Source: Aquimarina amphilecti (GTDB taxonomy: Bacteria; Bacteroidota; Bacteroidia; Flavobacteriales; Flavobacteriaceae). From it: a stretch of 64,000 nt of DNA. Shown piece after piece: positions 35,038-43,622 of the stretch (positions are counted from its first letter, which is position 1; the number at the start of each line of letters is the position of its first letter). A model generated the notes under the pieces. It saw nothing but the letters and a program-made list of their open reading frames with translations, searched no databases and had not been told where the DNA came from. The stretch covers positions 1-64,000 of the forward strand of contig NZ_FOAB01000006.1 of the NCBI RefSeq assembly GCF_900109375.1. Direction: 5' to 3'. Position numbers and translations under genes: made by a program.

Positions 35038-35823
35038 ATGCTTAATTATTCCATATATCGTCATCCAGATAATACCAATTGGGTAACCTTTGTTCATGGA
35101 GCAGGTGGGAGTTCTTCGATATGGTTTAAGCAAGTTAGAGAGTTTAGAAAGTATTATAATGTGCTATTATTAGACTTAAGAGGTCATGGTAAATCTAAAC
35201 CGGCAATTAAGGATGCTTTTAATTTTAAATACACTTTTGATTTTATAACAGATGATATTCTTGAAGTTATAGACCATGAACAGATAGGATCATCTCATTT
35301 TATAGGAATCTCGCTAGGTACCATTTTAATCAGAAATCTTGCTGAGAAATATCCAGATCGGGTGGATAGTATGATTATGGGAGGTGCAATAATGAAATTA
35401 AACTTTAGATCTCAGGTCCTTATGAAGTTAGGAGTTGTGTTTAAATCTGTAATTCCATATATGTTTTTGTATAAGTTTTTTGCATTTATTATAATGCCTA
35501 AAAAGAATCATAAGCAATCGAGATTATTATTTGCAAACGAAGCTAAAAAGTTATATCAAAAAGAGTTTATTCGTTGGTTTCGGCTGACTTCTGAAATAAA
35601 TCCTTTACTACGTTTTTTTAGAGATAAGGATATAAAAATACCTACACTTTATGTAATGGGAGAAGAAGATTATCTGTTTTTACCATCTATAGAAAAAATA
35701 GTGTCTTTACATGAGTTTTCTAATCTCTTTGTGGTTAAGAACTCTGGACATGTTGTAAACGTGGAGCAGCCAGAGGTTTTTAACGAAGAATCACTATCTT
35801 TTTTACATCGACTTACCGTATAA
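35038..35823 (+). CDS. Alpha/beta hydrolase
   Basis: This 261-residue protein has a canonical fold without export signal. The oxyanion loop is VTFVHGAGGSSSIW, the nucleophile elbow is GISLG with Ser about residue 92, and the catalytic His is in NSGHVVNVEQPE at about residue 238. An Asp in VMGEEDYLF is the third catalytic residue. DLRGHGKSKP is the typical strand-turn motif. Likely an esterase, lipase or C-C hydrolase acting in the cytoplasm; substrate unknown. Transcribed alone from a start about 90 bases after the preceding gene. Confidence 0.88.
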   Translation: MLNYSIYRHPDNTNWVTFVHGAGGSSSIWFKQVREFRKYYNVLLLDLRGHGKSKPAIKDAFNFKYTFDFITDDILEVIDHEQIGSSHFIGISLGTILIRNLAEKYPDRVDSMIMGGAIMKLNFRSQVLMKLGVVFKSVIPYMFLYKFFAFIIMPKKNHKQSRLLFANEAKKLYQKEFIRWFRLTSEINPLLRFFRDKDIKIPTLYVMGEEDYLFLPSIEKIVSLHEFSNLFVVKNSGHVVNVEQPEVFNEESLSFLHRLTV

Positions 35824-35840
35824 TACGATAAGATTTTATA

Positions 35841-36014
35841 CTAGGATTGATGCTTTAGTTTTTTAATTTCGATTAAGATTTTATTTGCTTCATCGTGTAT
35901 AAGATCACTCTTTTCTTTATTCTTAATCGCTAAATTATATGCGGTTTTCATTAACCTACAATATCGTTTTTGTAGTTTTTCAAGATTAGATTTGTCTCTT
36001 GGCCAATAGAACAT
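35841..36014 (-). CDS. Lacal_2735 family small protein (57 aa)
   Basis: The 57-residue frame begins MFYWPRDKSNLEKLQKRY and continues with CRLMKTAYNLAIKNKEKSDL and DEANKILIEIKKL. This matches the Lacal_2735-type pattern I know from Flavobacteriia (LEKLQKxYxKLMxEAxxLSxxNRxxSD...ExILxEIEKL). It is a soluble two-helix coil of unknown function. The 3' end is 17 bases from the convergent hydrolase gene. Confidence 0.75.
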   Translation of the reverse strand: MFYWPRDKSNLEKLQKRYCRLMKTAYNLAIKNKEKSDLIHDEANKILIEIKKLKHQS

Positions 36015-36102
36015 ATTCTTTCTCTTTTTCTTTTTTACAAAAGTATTAGCTAGAGTTTCAAATGATTCTTAAGGCTAAGTTAAGTTTATATAATACTATA
36101 CT

Positions 36103-36142
36103 AAAAAAGGACAGTGCAATTGTATTCACACTATCCTTTTTT
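36103..36142. terminator. Bidirectional terminator
   Basis: AAAAAAGGAcAGTG pairs with CACTaTCCTTTTTT (one mismatch) around a 12-base loop. It lies just beyond the susD stop on the minus strand. Confidence 0.7.
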
Positions 36143-36169
36143 TATGGCTAATCAAATAATTTACTATGT

Positions 36170-37531
36170 TTAATATCCGTCGTTTTGCTCCAAGTTAGGA
36201 TTTACATTTCTTTCTCTTTGCGGTATTGGTAGCACTAATCTATTGTCATCAAAAGGTAATGGTCCTACAGAAACTTCTAATCTTTTAAAATCGTGTAGTT
36301 TGTGTCCTTCAAAAGATAACTCACGTAATCTTTCTAAGATGATATCTACATAAGTTACATCTGTCAATGCAAGTGCATTGGATCTGGTACGTACTGTATT
36401 TATATCGCTTGTAGGATTTGCTCCAACCATTGTGCCTAGTACAAAGTTAGACTCAGCACGTATTAAGTGCATTTCTGGTAATCTAATAAATGGAATGTTT
36501 GAATTTCCAAATATCCATTTATAAGATGCTATTCCTGATCCTGTTTCTGAATCTACATAAAAGTAACCTGCTCTTAAGTCATTGAAGTCATCAAATATTC
36601 CAAAAAACGCATTTTCAATCGAAATATCTGGATTTCCTGGTCTCCCTCCAAACCTATCAGTAGCCCAAAATGTATTCATACTATTAGCTCCATCAGAATC
36701 TGTCACTTGCCAAGCAAAGATATCTTCTGTAGAGTTGTCATCATTGTTGTAAGCATCATCAAGAGCTTCTGTTAAAGCAAATTGTCCCGATTGTATTACT
36801 TCATTAGATAGATCTCTAGCTTCTTCATAATTTCCAATTTGTAAGTGTATTCTAGCTAATAAAGATTTAGCAACATTTACAGATGCAAAAACGCCATTGG
36901 TTTCTGGTAGTAATACAATTGCATCTTCTAGGTCATTGATAATAAAATCGTATACCTCTCCAATTGTATTTCTGGATGGATAAGTAATATCCTCATATTG
37001 GATTACTGGTGTTCTTATAATTGGTACACCCAGTTCGCCGTCATTTATTCTGTTGTTATTATGTTTAGAGAAAAAACGTAATAAATCAAAATAGGTTACT
37101 GCTCTTAAAAACTTAGCTTGACCTTCTACAGAATTTTTACTATCAAGATTTTCAAAAACATCGAGATTGTCGAGAACAATGTTAGCTTGATTGCTAATAT
37201 CATATCCATTTAGCCATAGATTGGCAACGAACGTATTATTAGTGTTTATCACTTTGGTGTTAAACTCCCCAGGATCAGAAAATGTACCATTCCATTTTAA
37301 TTCTTGATCATTTGCTAACAGTTCGGCAATTGTATATAATTGACCACCATAACTTGCAGCTTGTCCCGCTTGCGCATATGCTCCAATAAGAATGTTGGCT
37401 ACTTTTTCTGGGGTATCGAACGCATCATCAGTTGTTAATGATTGATCTGGATCTATGTCTAGTCTGTTTTCACAACTTACGTTTATTATCGTAAGAGTAA
37501 AGAATAGTATAATTTTTATATATGTTTTCAT
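36170..37531 (-). CDS. SusD/RagB family nutrient-binding lipoprotein
   Basis: The protein has 453 residues with a lipoprotein signal (MKTYIKIILFFTLTIINVSC, Cys20). SusD signatures are NEWRLDIDPDQSLTTDDAF-like text near residues 21-40, LRAVTYFDLLRFFSKHNN, ARIHLQIGNYEEARDLSNEV, the IRLPEMHLIRAESN block, and the C-terminal ELSFEGHKLHDFKRL plus LPIPQRERNVNPNLEQNDGY. It should cap the SusC-like transporter encoded upstream and bind its ligand at the cell surface. Since no glycoside hydrolase, sulfatase or regulator gene is next to the pair, the ligand (glycan, peptide or other) cannot be named. Confidence 0.95.
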   Translation of the reverse strand: MKTYIKIILFFTLTIINVSCENRLDIDPDQSLTTDDAFDTPEKVANILIGAYAQAGQAASYGGQLYTIAELLANDQELKWNGTFSDPGEFNTKVINTNNTFVANLWLNGYDISNQANIVLDNLDVFENLDSKNSVEGQAKFLRAVTYFDLLRFFSKHNNNRINDGELGVPIIRTPVIQYEDITYPSRNTIGEVYDFIINDLEDAIVLLPETNGVFASVNVAKSLLARIHLQIGNYEEARDLSNEVIQSGQFALTEALDDAYNNDDNSTEDIFAWQVTDSDGANSMNTFWATDRFGGRPGNPDISIENAFFGIFDDFNDLRAGYFYVDSETGSGIASYKWIFGNSNIPFIRLPEMHLIRAESNFVLGTMVGANPTSDINTVRTRSNALALTDVTYVDIILERLRELSFEGHKLHDFKRLEVSVGPLPFDDNRLVLPIPQRERNVNPNLEQNDGY

Positions 37532-37563
37532 ATTTTTTGACTTTTAGGTTTTGGTATCAAATT

Positions 37564-40500
37564 TTAAAATTCAATATTTATTCCTAGTGTATATGTTTTT
37601 GCTGGTGGAGCTGAGTAGAAGGAAGTACCAGTTCTTACCCCTGAATTTCCGTTAAAGTCAGCTGTAGATTCTGGATCGTATCCATCATAATCAGTAATTG
37701 TAAGTAAATTGATACCACTGAAATAGAATCTTACTTTTTCTAAGAAAAACCTTTTAGAAAAGATTGGATTAATTGTATATCCTAAAGTAATATTTCTAAG
37801 TCTAATAAAATCTGCTTCGTCCAGATATCGTGTAGAGTCAGCCTGTCCGTTCTCCTGATTTAGCCTCGCTTGAGGAACATCAGTAATATCGCCAGGATTT
37901 TGCCATCTATCTAATTGGTCAATGGTTTGGTTATCAAAGAATTTACCATTTCCAGAAGTGAACTTACCGGCTTGATCAAAAATAGAAGCTCCAAATTCTC
38001 CCTGAAAAGTGAATTGAAAATCGAAATCATTTACTTTTAGAGTGTTTGTAAATCCAATTTGATATTCAGGAAATGGATTCCCAGTTACTATTTTACTTGC
38101 TTTAGATACGTTGTTTGTAGTTGTTTTATCTAGTGAACCGTCTGTGTTTATTGTGTTAGTGTAGAATAAAGCATCTCCATTAGATGGATCAACACCTGCA
38201 TATTCATATAGATAAAAAGATGAAATAGTTTCACCTTTTCTTATAATATTTACACCATCTATGATATCACCACTTGGCAAGTCCGTAACCTCATTTTTAT
38301 TCTTAGTGAATAATGTGCTTACGTTCCAGGTTAATGAAGGCTTAGAAATAATTCGTGCATTAACACTTACTTCGAACCCTTTATTAACTATTTCTCCAAT
38401 GTTTCTAACAATAGAAGTAAAACCAGAAGTACCTGGTAATGGTTGATTGAATAATAGATCATTGGTAGTTTTGTTGTAATAATCAAACTCTCCAGTAATT
38501 GTATTATTAAATAACCCGAAATTTGCTCCTAAGTCATATTGAGTAGTCTTTTCCCAACGTAATTCATTATCTCCCAATTGGATTGGTGATACACCTAATC
38601 TTTCATTATAAGTAGTAACTCCATAAAGGTCTTTACTTGCAAAATCTCCAATTTCTGCATTTCCAGTAATACCCCAACTTCCCCTTAATTTTAAATTGCT
38701 TAAAAAATAAGAGTTATTTAAAAATCTTTCGTTGCTAACTATCCAAGCGGCAGAAGCGGCAGGGAACCATCCAAATTGAGAATCCTGACCAAACCTAGAA
38801 GAACCATCTCGACGAATACTTAGATTAAAAAGATATTTTTCGGCAATAGAAAAACGAGATCTAGCGAAATAAGATAAGAAGTTGTATTTAGTTTTGTTGG
38901 ATCCTCCATTTGTAATTAATACCGCATTGTCTAAAGTTTGTAGGTCATCTGAAGGAAATCCTTGTCCTATAGTAAATTGACTTTTACGATTAGTTTCTTC
39001 AAAACTTCCACCTAATGTTGCAGAAAAATCTACTGTATCACCTAGGGTACGTTTATAGGTTAGGTAATTTGTTAATATATACCTTTCTGTAATTGCATTA
39101 CTAACGGTTCCAACTCCTCCTGCAGAAGCAAACTCAGTTAAACTTCCAGAGAATCTTTCTGCATTCTGATTATTAGAGTCATAACCAATTTCAGATTTAA
39201 GTCTTAAGTAATCATTGATATAAAAATCACCGTATATATTAGCAGTTGTTCTCCATATATCTGTTACAAACCTTCCCGTTTGTTCTTGTCCTAAAAAATT
39301 TTGAAACAAAGTAGAGTTACCATCTACATTAGCTGTTCCGTCTTCTAGTAATGCAGGTGTCAGTGGAGACTGTCCTATAGATTGTAGTGGAGATATGAAG
39401 GCGTTATCATTAGATAATCTATCAATGGTAACTTTAGAGATGTTTATGTTTACTCCAACTTTAGATTTCTCAGTTATATCAGCATCTACTTTACCTCTTA
39501 GGGTATATCGATCTAATTCGTTTCCTAATATAATACCCTCTGTTTTATTGTAAGAGGTAGAAACAAAATATGTAATTTTCTCGCTTCCGCCAGAAGCTGA
39601 TAGATCTATATCTTGAGTAATACCTTCTACTAAAGCAAGATCTTGCCAATCTGTATCGACTTCATTGTTTCTCCAATCTCGACCTAAAGATAATTGATCA
39701 AATTGATTTTCAATTTCGCCTAAAGAAAGTCCACTGTTAAGAGCAGCTTCAGTATAGAAATCTACATATTGTTCTGCATCTAAATATTCTCTTTTATTCG
39801 TAGCAAAACTCCATCCTGATGCGGTGTTTAAGGTAACTTTGGTTTTTTCTGTTTTGCCTTTTTTTGTGGTAATAATAATAACACCATTCGTCCCTCTAGC
39901 ACCATATATAGCAGCTGCAGATGCATCTTTTAGGAAATCGATCGAATCTATGTCATTAGGGTTAAGTCCAATTAATGGGTTAATCGGAGAATTATTTATA
40001 GATTCATCATCATTAATAAGGGGTACGCCATCCAAAACATACAAAGGCTCTTGAGATGCACCAACGGTAGAGATACCTCTGATTCTAACTTTAATTCCAG
40101 ATTCTACTCTTCCAGAAAGTTGAGTTATTTGAACTCCAGTAACTTTACTAGTCATTAAGGATTGAACACTTGGAGTATTTATATCTGCAATTTCGCCGGC
40201 TCTAATACTAGAGACACTTGTTGTAATTTCCTTTTTAGAGGAACTACCATATCCGATTAGTACCACTTGGTCTAACCCCTCTACATTGTCTTTTAGTATA
40301 AGGTTGATTACTGATCCCGTAACCGTAACTTCTTGAGTTTCGAAACCTACATAGGAAAATATAAGTATATCACCGGTATTGGCTTCTATAGCATAATTTC
40401 CATCAAAATCAGTTTGAACTCCGTTATTGGTATTCTTTACCAGAATATTTGTTCCTGGAAGTGGGATTCCAGATGGATCTGTAACAGTTCCAGTTATTGT

Positions 40501-40575
40501 TTTCTCTTGGGCTTGGATAAGTCCAGAGCATATCAGCATAGCCATAGCTATGCTAAGTTTGATTAAGTTTTTCAT
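37564..40575 (-). CDS. SusC/RagA family TonB-dependent transporter
   Basis: The protein has 1003 residues from ATG 40575 (MKNLIKLSIAMAMLICSG, signal peptide); an earlier start at 40602 only adds nine residues. After the signal comes a CarboxypepD_reg-like domain (ITGTVTDPSGIPLPGTNILV, about residues 25-100), a plug with the SusC signature (VRIRGISTVGASQEPLYVLDG region and AAIYGARGTNGVIIITTKKG), and a large beta-barrel ending in Phe (TLGINIEF). It imports its substrate across the outer membrane using TonB energy together with SusD, whose gene starts 33 bases after the susC stop. Confidence 0.96.
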   Translation of the reverse strand: MKNLIKLSIAMAMLICSGLIQAQEKTITGTVTDPSGIPLPGTNILVKNTNNGVQTDFDGNYAIEANTGDILIFSYVGFETQEVTVTGSVINLILKDNVEGLDQVVLIGYGSSSKKEITTSVSSIRAGEIADINTPSVQSLMTSKVTGVQITQLSGRVESGIKVRIRGISTVGASQEPLYVLDGVPLINDDESINNSPINPLIGLNPNDIDSIDFLKDASAAAIYGARGTNGVIIITTKKGKTEKTKVTLNTASGWSFATNKREYLDAEQYVDFYTEAALNSGLSLGEIENQFDQLSLGRDWRNNEVDTDWQDLALVEGITQDIDLSASGGSEKITYFVSTSYNKTEGIILGNELDRYTLRGKVDADITEKSKVGVNINISKVTIDRLSNDNAFISPLQSIGQSPLTPALLEDGTANVDGNSTLFQNFLGQEQTGRFVTDIWRTTANIYGDFYINDYLRLKSEIGYDSNNQNAERFSGSLTEFASAGGVGTVSNAITERYILTNYLTYKRTLGDTVDFSATLGGSFEETNRKSQFTIGQGFPSDDLQTLDNAVLITNGGSNKTKYNFLSYFARSRFSIAEKYLFNLSIRRDGSSRFGQDSQFGWFPAASAAWIVSNERFLNNSYFLSNLKLRGSWGITGNAEIGDFASKDLYGVTTYNERLGVSPIQLGDNELRWEKTTQYDLGANFGLFNNTITGEFDYYNKTTNDLLFNQPLPGTSGFTSIVRNIGEIVNKGFEVSVNARIISKPSLTWNVSTLFTKNKNEVTDLPSGDIIDGVNIIRKGETISSFYLYEYAGVDPSNGDALFYTNTINTDGSLDKTTTNNVSKASKIVTGNPFPEYQIGFTNTLKVNDFDFQFTFQGEFGASIFDQAGKFTSGNGKFFDNQTIDQLDRWQNPGDITDVPQARLNQENGQADSTRYLDEADFIRLRNITLGYTINPIFSKRFFLEKVRFYFSGINLLTITDYDGYDPESTADFNGNSGVRTGTSFYSAPPAKTYTLGINIEF

Positions 40576-40855
40576 TGAGGGCGTTTTTAAAATCGGGCCC
40601 AAAATTACGCTAATCCCGTAATAAAAACACCCCTACAATGATGTGAACTAATGAAAATAGCTGTTTTTTTTTGAGAATATCTAATCTATAATAAGAGGGA
40701 AATTTTATTATTCTTAGTGAAAAGAAATATTGTTTGGTATTATGCTCGAAAAAAGCACAAAAAATTGATTTTTTGTAAAAAATTAAAAAATCGTTAAAAC
40801 CAACAGTAGATTAGATAAAGTGTACAGGTTGTAAGTCTATTCTTTCTGTACTTTG

Positions 40856-41575
40856 TTATTTTCTGTCTTGTAGGGCAAATACCTTACGTAATAAATCGGT
40901 AGTCCTAGAACTAAGTTTATTTCTGATTTCACCTTCTTCAACAGCAATCATAGTATATACTCCTTCTAAAGCCTCACTCGTAACATAATCGGTAAGGTCT
41001 GGGTTCACATTGCTGGTAAATGGAATCGTATTATATTTATTAATAATATTTGACCAAACTTGATCAGCACCTACTTTGGCTAAAGAATTTTTAATAACAG
41101 GATTGAATTTAGAGTACAATGCAGATTTAGTTGTACCTTTTAGATATTGAGTAGCAGCATCTTGATTACCTAATAATATTTGCTTAGCATCGTTAAATGT
41201 TATCTGTTTTACTGCGTTTACAAAAATTGGTGTTGCTTCTTGTACAGCATCTTCTGCAGCTCGATTAAGAACTTTTAGACCTTCATCTGCAAGATTATCA
41301 AGTCCAATATCTCTTAAGGTTTTATCTACTTTTTTTAATTCTTCAGGCAATACGATTTTCACCAATTCATTTCTGAAAAAACCATCTTTTTGGGTAAGTT
41401 TAGTTACTTGTTTATCGATTCCTTTGTCTAACGCTTCTCTTAAACCGTTTCCTATATCTATATTACTAAGTCCAATCGCTCCTGTAGTTTCTTGAGGGAG
41501 GCTTTCTATTACTTGTTGTAGTTCTGCACAACTTGAAAGTTGAAATATAACTAACAGTAAAAAAATTCTTTTCAT
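40856..41575 (-). CDS. DUF4197 family lipoprotein
   Basis: The protein has 239 residues and a lipoprotein signal (MKRIFLLLVIFQLSSCAEL, Cys16). The mature part is mostly helical and matches DUF4197: GLREALDKGIDKQVTKL near residues 45-61, DGFFRNELVKIVLPEELKKV, LNRAAEDAVQEATPIFVNAV, TSALYSKFNPVIKNSL, and GVYTMIAVEEGEIR near the C-terminus. The function of the family is not known to me. It is divergent from the metallo-beta-lactamase-fold gene, with 26 bases between the starts. Confidence 0.9.
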   Translation of the reverse strand: MKRIFLLLVIFQLSSCAELQQVIESLPQETTGAIGLSNIDIGNGLREALDKGIDKQVTKLTQKDGFFRNELVKIVLPEELKKVDKTLRDIGLDNLADEGLKVLNRAAEDAVQEATPIFVNAVKQITFNDAKQILLGNQDAATQYLKGTTKSALYSKFNPVIKNSLAKVGADQVWSNIINKYNTIPFTSNVNPDLTDYVTSEALEGVYTMIAVEEGEIRNKLSSRTTDLLRKVFALQDRK

Positions 41576-41601
41576 AATTTCTTATTAGATTTGAGATTAT
41601 A

Positions 41602-42567
41602 ATGATTTATATGAATTCAAAGTTAATTTTTTTCATACTATCTATTTCAATTCTTTCTTGCAAAAATAGTGAAGATTCGATGAAAGGAAGGTCTTTTGGG
41701 GTTAATGATCCAAAACAATATATAACTATTTTAGGAATTGCTCAAGATGGAGGGTACCCTCATATTAATAATACTAGTGAATTTATAGATGTAGCTGAAG
41801 GTAAGGTTACAAAAGAACTTGTAGTTTCTTTGGGGATAATTGATAAAGAGGAGGACAAAAAGTTTTTAATCGAAGCTACTCCAGATTTACCTGAACAATT
41901 GTCTATGTTGGATGCTAAACATCTAAATAAGAGCCCTATTATAGATGGAGTATTTTTAACTCATGCGCATATTGGTCATTATACAGGTCTCATGTATTTT
42001 GGTAGAGAGGCAATGGGATCTAAAAAGATTAATGTGTTTGCCATGCCTAAAATGAAATCTTTTTTAGAAAATAATGGGCCTTGGTCACAATTAGTGGATT
42101 TACAAAATATTGTTCTTCAACCATTAAAAAATGAAACTTCAGTTGCTTTAACAGAAAAAATTAAAATCACACCATTTCTTGTACCGCATCGAGATGAATT
42201 TTCTGAAACAGTCGGGTATAAGATAGATGGGAGTTCTAAGTCAGCATTATTTATTCCAGATATTAATAAATGGTCTGTATGGAAAAATAGTATTGTAGAT
42301 GAGGTGAAAAAAGTGGATTATGCATTTATAGATGCTACTTTTTTTAAAGAAGGAGAAATACCTAGGCCTATGGCTGAGGTTCCGCATCCTTTTATTCAGG
42401 AGAGTATTAATTTATTTAAAAATGAATCTAAAGAGGTTAAATCAAAAATTATATTTATTCATTTCAATCATTCAAATCCTCTAATCAATCCTAGTAACAA
42501 AGAAAGAATTCAATTAGAAGAAGAAGGGTACAGGTTCGCAAATACCAAGGATGTGTTTGAATTATGA
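41602..42567 (+). CDS. PqqB-like metallo-beta-lactamase-fold lipoprotein
   Basis: The protein has 321 residues; ATG 41602 or 41611 could be the start, both giving a lipobox (SISILSCKN). ITILGIAQDGGYPH is the typical PqqB-like N-terminal block. GVFLTHAHIGHYTGLMYFG carries the THAHxGH metal motif (Asp replaced by Ile-Gly as in this subfamily). IPFLVPHRDEF-like and DINKWSVW segments and FIHFNHSNPL give further ligands. Despite the PqqB resemblance, there are no pqq genes nearby, so I expect an envelope phosphodiesterase or hydrolase of unknown substrate. The 3' end overlaps the convergent purU by six bases. Confidence 0.85.
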   Translation: MIYMNSKLIFFILSISILSCKNSEDSMKGRSFGVNDPKQYITILGIAQDGGYPHINNTSEFIDVAEGKVTKELVVSLGIIDKEEDKKFLIEATPDLPEQLSMLDAKHLNKSPIIDGVFLTHAHIGHYTGLMYFGREAMGSKKINVFAMPKMKSFLENNGPWSQLVDLQNIVLQPLKNETSVALTEKIKITPFLVPHRDEFSETVGYKIDGSSKSALFIPDINKWSVWKNSIVDEVKKVDYAFIDATFFKEGEIPRPMAEVPHPFIQESINLFKNESKEVKSKIIFIHFNHSNPLINPSNKERIQLEEEGYRFANTKDVFEL

Positions 42568-43416
42568 AAAAACAACAGTTTTGTTGTTATAAACCAATAC
42601 TTTTCTTTCTATATGGTGCTTTATAGCCCTAGATAAGACTATCTTTTCTAAATCACGTCCTTTCAAAATAAAATCTTGCACGTTATGGATATGCGATACT
42701 CGGACCACTTCTTGTTCAATAATTGGTCCTTCATCCAAATCAGAAGTAACGTAATGGCTTGTGGCTCCAATAATTTTCACACCACGTTCATAAGCAGAAT
42801 GATAAGGTTTTGCTCCAGGAAAAGCTGGTAAAAAAGAATGATGAATATTGATGATTTTATTTGGAAATTGTTTTACAAATTTTTTAGATAAAATCTGCAT
42901 GTATCTGGCTAAAACAATAAAATCAACTTTTAGTTCCTTTAGTAATTCTAGTTGTTGTTCTTCTGCTTCTTTTTTATTGGATTTGCTGACAGGTATGTGC
43001 TTAAAAGAAATATTAAAATTATCCGCTATCGGTTTTAGATCTAAATGATTACTTATGATGATTGGAATTTTTACCTGAAGCTCACCAGAAGCGTGCCTTC
43101 CTAGAATATCGTATAAACAATGATCATACTTAGAAACAAAAAGTGCCATTTTAGGTTTTTTCTCGGCATTATACATTTCCCAGTGCATATTGTAATTATA
43201 GGCTACTTCTTTATTAAAAGCCTCTTTAAATAAAGCTAGCTTTTCTTCATCTTGATCAAATTCACATTCTAATCTCATAAAGAATTCGCCTAATTCCCTA
43301 TCAATATGTTGTTCAATATAGACTGTGTTTCCTTTTTTTGCTAAAATAAAATTTGTTACCGTAGCTATGATTCCCTTTTTATCCGGACAGTTAATGAGTA
43401 AGGTTGTTTTTTTCAT
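42562..43416 (-). CDS. purU: Formyltetrahydrofolate deformylase
   Basis: PurU hydrolyses 10-formyl-THF to THF and formate, supplying formate for PurT and balancing C1 pools. The protein has 284 residues: an N-terminal ACT domain (TTLLINCPDKKGIIATVTNF) and a formyltransferase-type catalytic domain with MALFVSKYDHCLYDILGR, FIVLARYMQILSKKFV, NIHHSFLPAFPGAKPYHSAY and TSHYVTSDLDEGPIIEQ. The Asn-His-Asp catalytic residues of the family are in NIHHSFLP and DLDEGP. It is a single gene with a terminator-free convergent overlap at its end. Confidence 0.95.
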   Translation of the reverse strand: MKKTTLLINCPDKKGIIATVTNFILAKKGNTVYIEQHIDRELGEFFMRLECEFDQDEEKLALFKEAFNKEVAYNYNMHWEMYNAEKKPKMALFVSKYDHCLYDILGRHASGELQVKIPIIISNHLDLKPIADNFNISFKHIPVSKSNKKEAEEQQLELLKELKVDFIVLARYMQILSKKFVKQFPNKIINIHHSFLPAFPGAKPYHSAYERGVKIIGATSHYVTSDLDEGPIIEQEVVRVSHIHNVQDFILKGRDLEKIVLSRAIKHHIERKVLVYNNKTVVFS

Positions 43417-43569
43417 GTATCAATAGATCAGTTTCTTTCCTTTCCAGATATAAACTTACTATTTAAGAAGGTAAAGAGTATAACAATTTCTTACAAAGAT
43501 GAAGGATGTGAATCGTTTTTAAATAATTGAAAGTAGATGCTTGTTTTTTCTGAATTATATATAAAAAAT

Positions 43570-43599
43570 AAAGGCTGATTTTAATAATAATCAGCCTTT
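43570..43599. terminator. Terminator for the zinc metalloprotease gene
   Basis: A perfect 11-bp stem (AAAGGCTGATT / AATCAGCCTTT) with an 8-base loop lies 24 bases beyond the minus-strand stop, with an A/T tract on each side. Confidence 0.75.
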
Positions 43600-43622
43600 T
43601 AGAATTTGTAGTTAGATCAGAA

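Noticed and set aside
41602-42567. Calling the metallo-beta-lactamase-fold lipoprotein PqqB
   Set aside because: No other pqq genes are present and the protein is lipid-anchored, so a role in PQQ synthesis is not supported.
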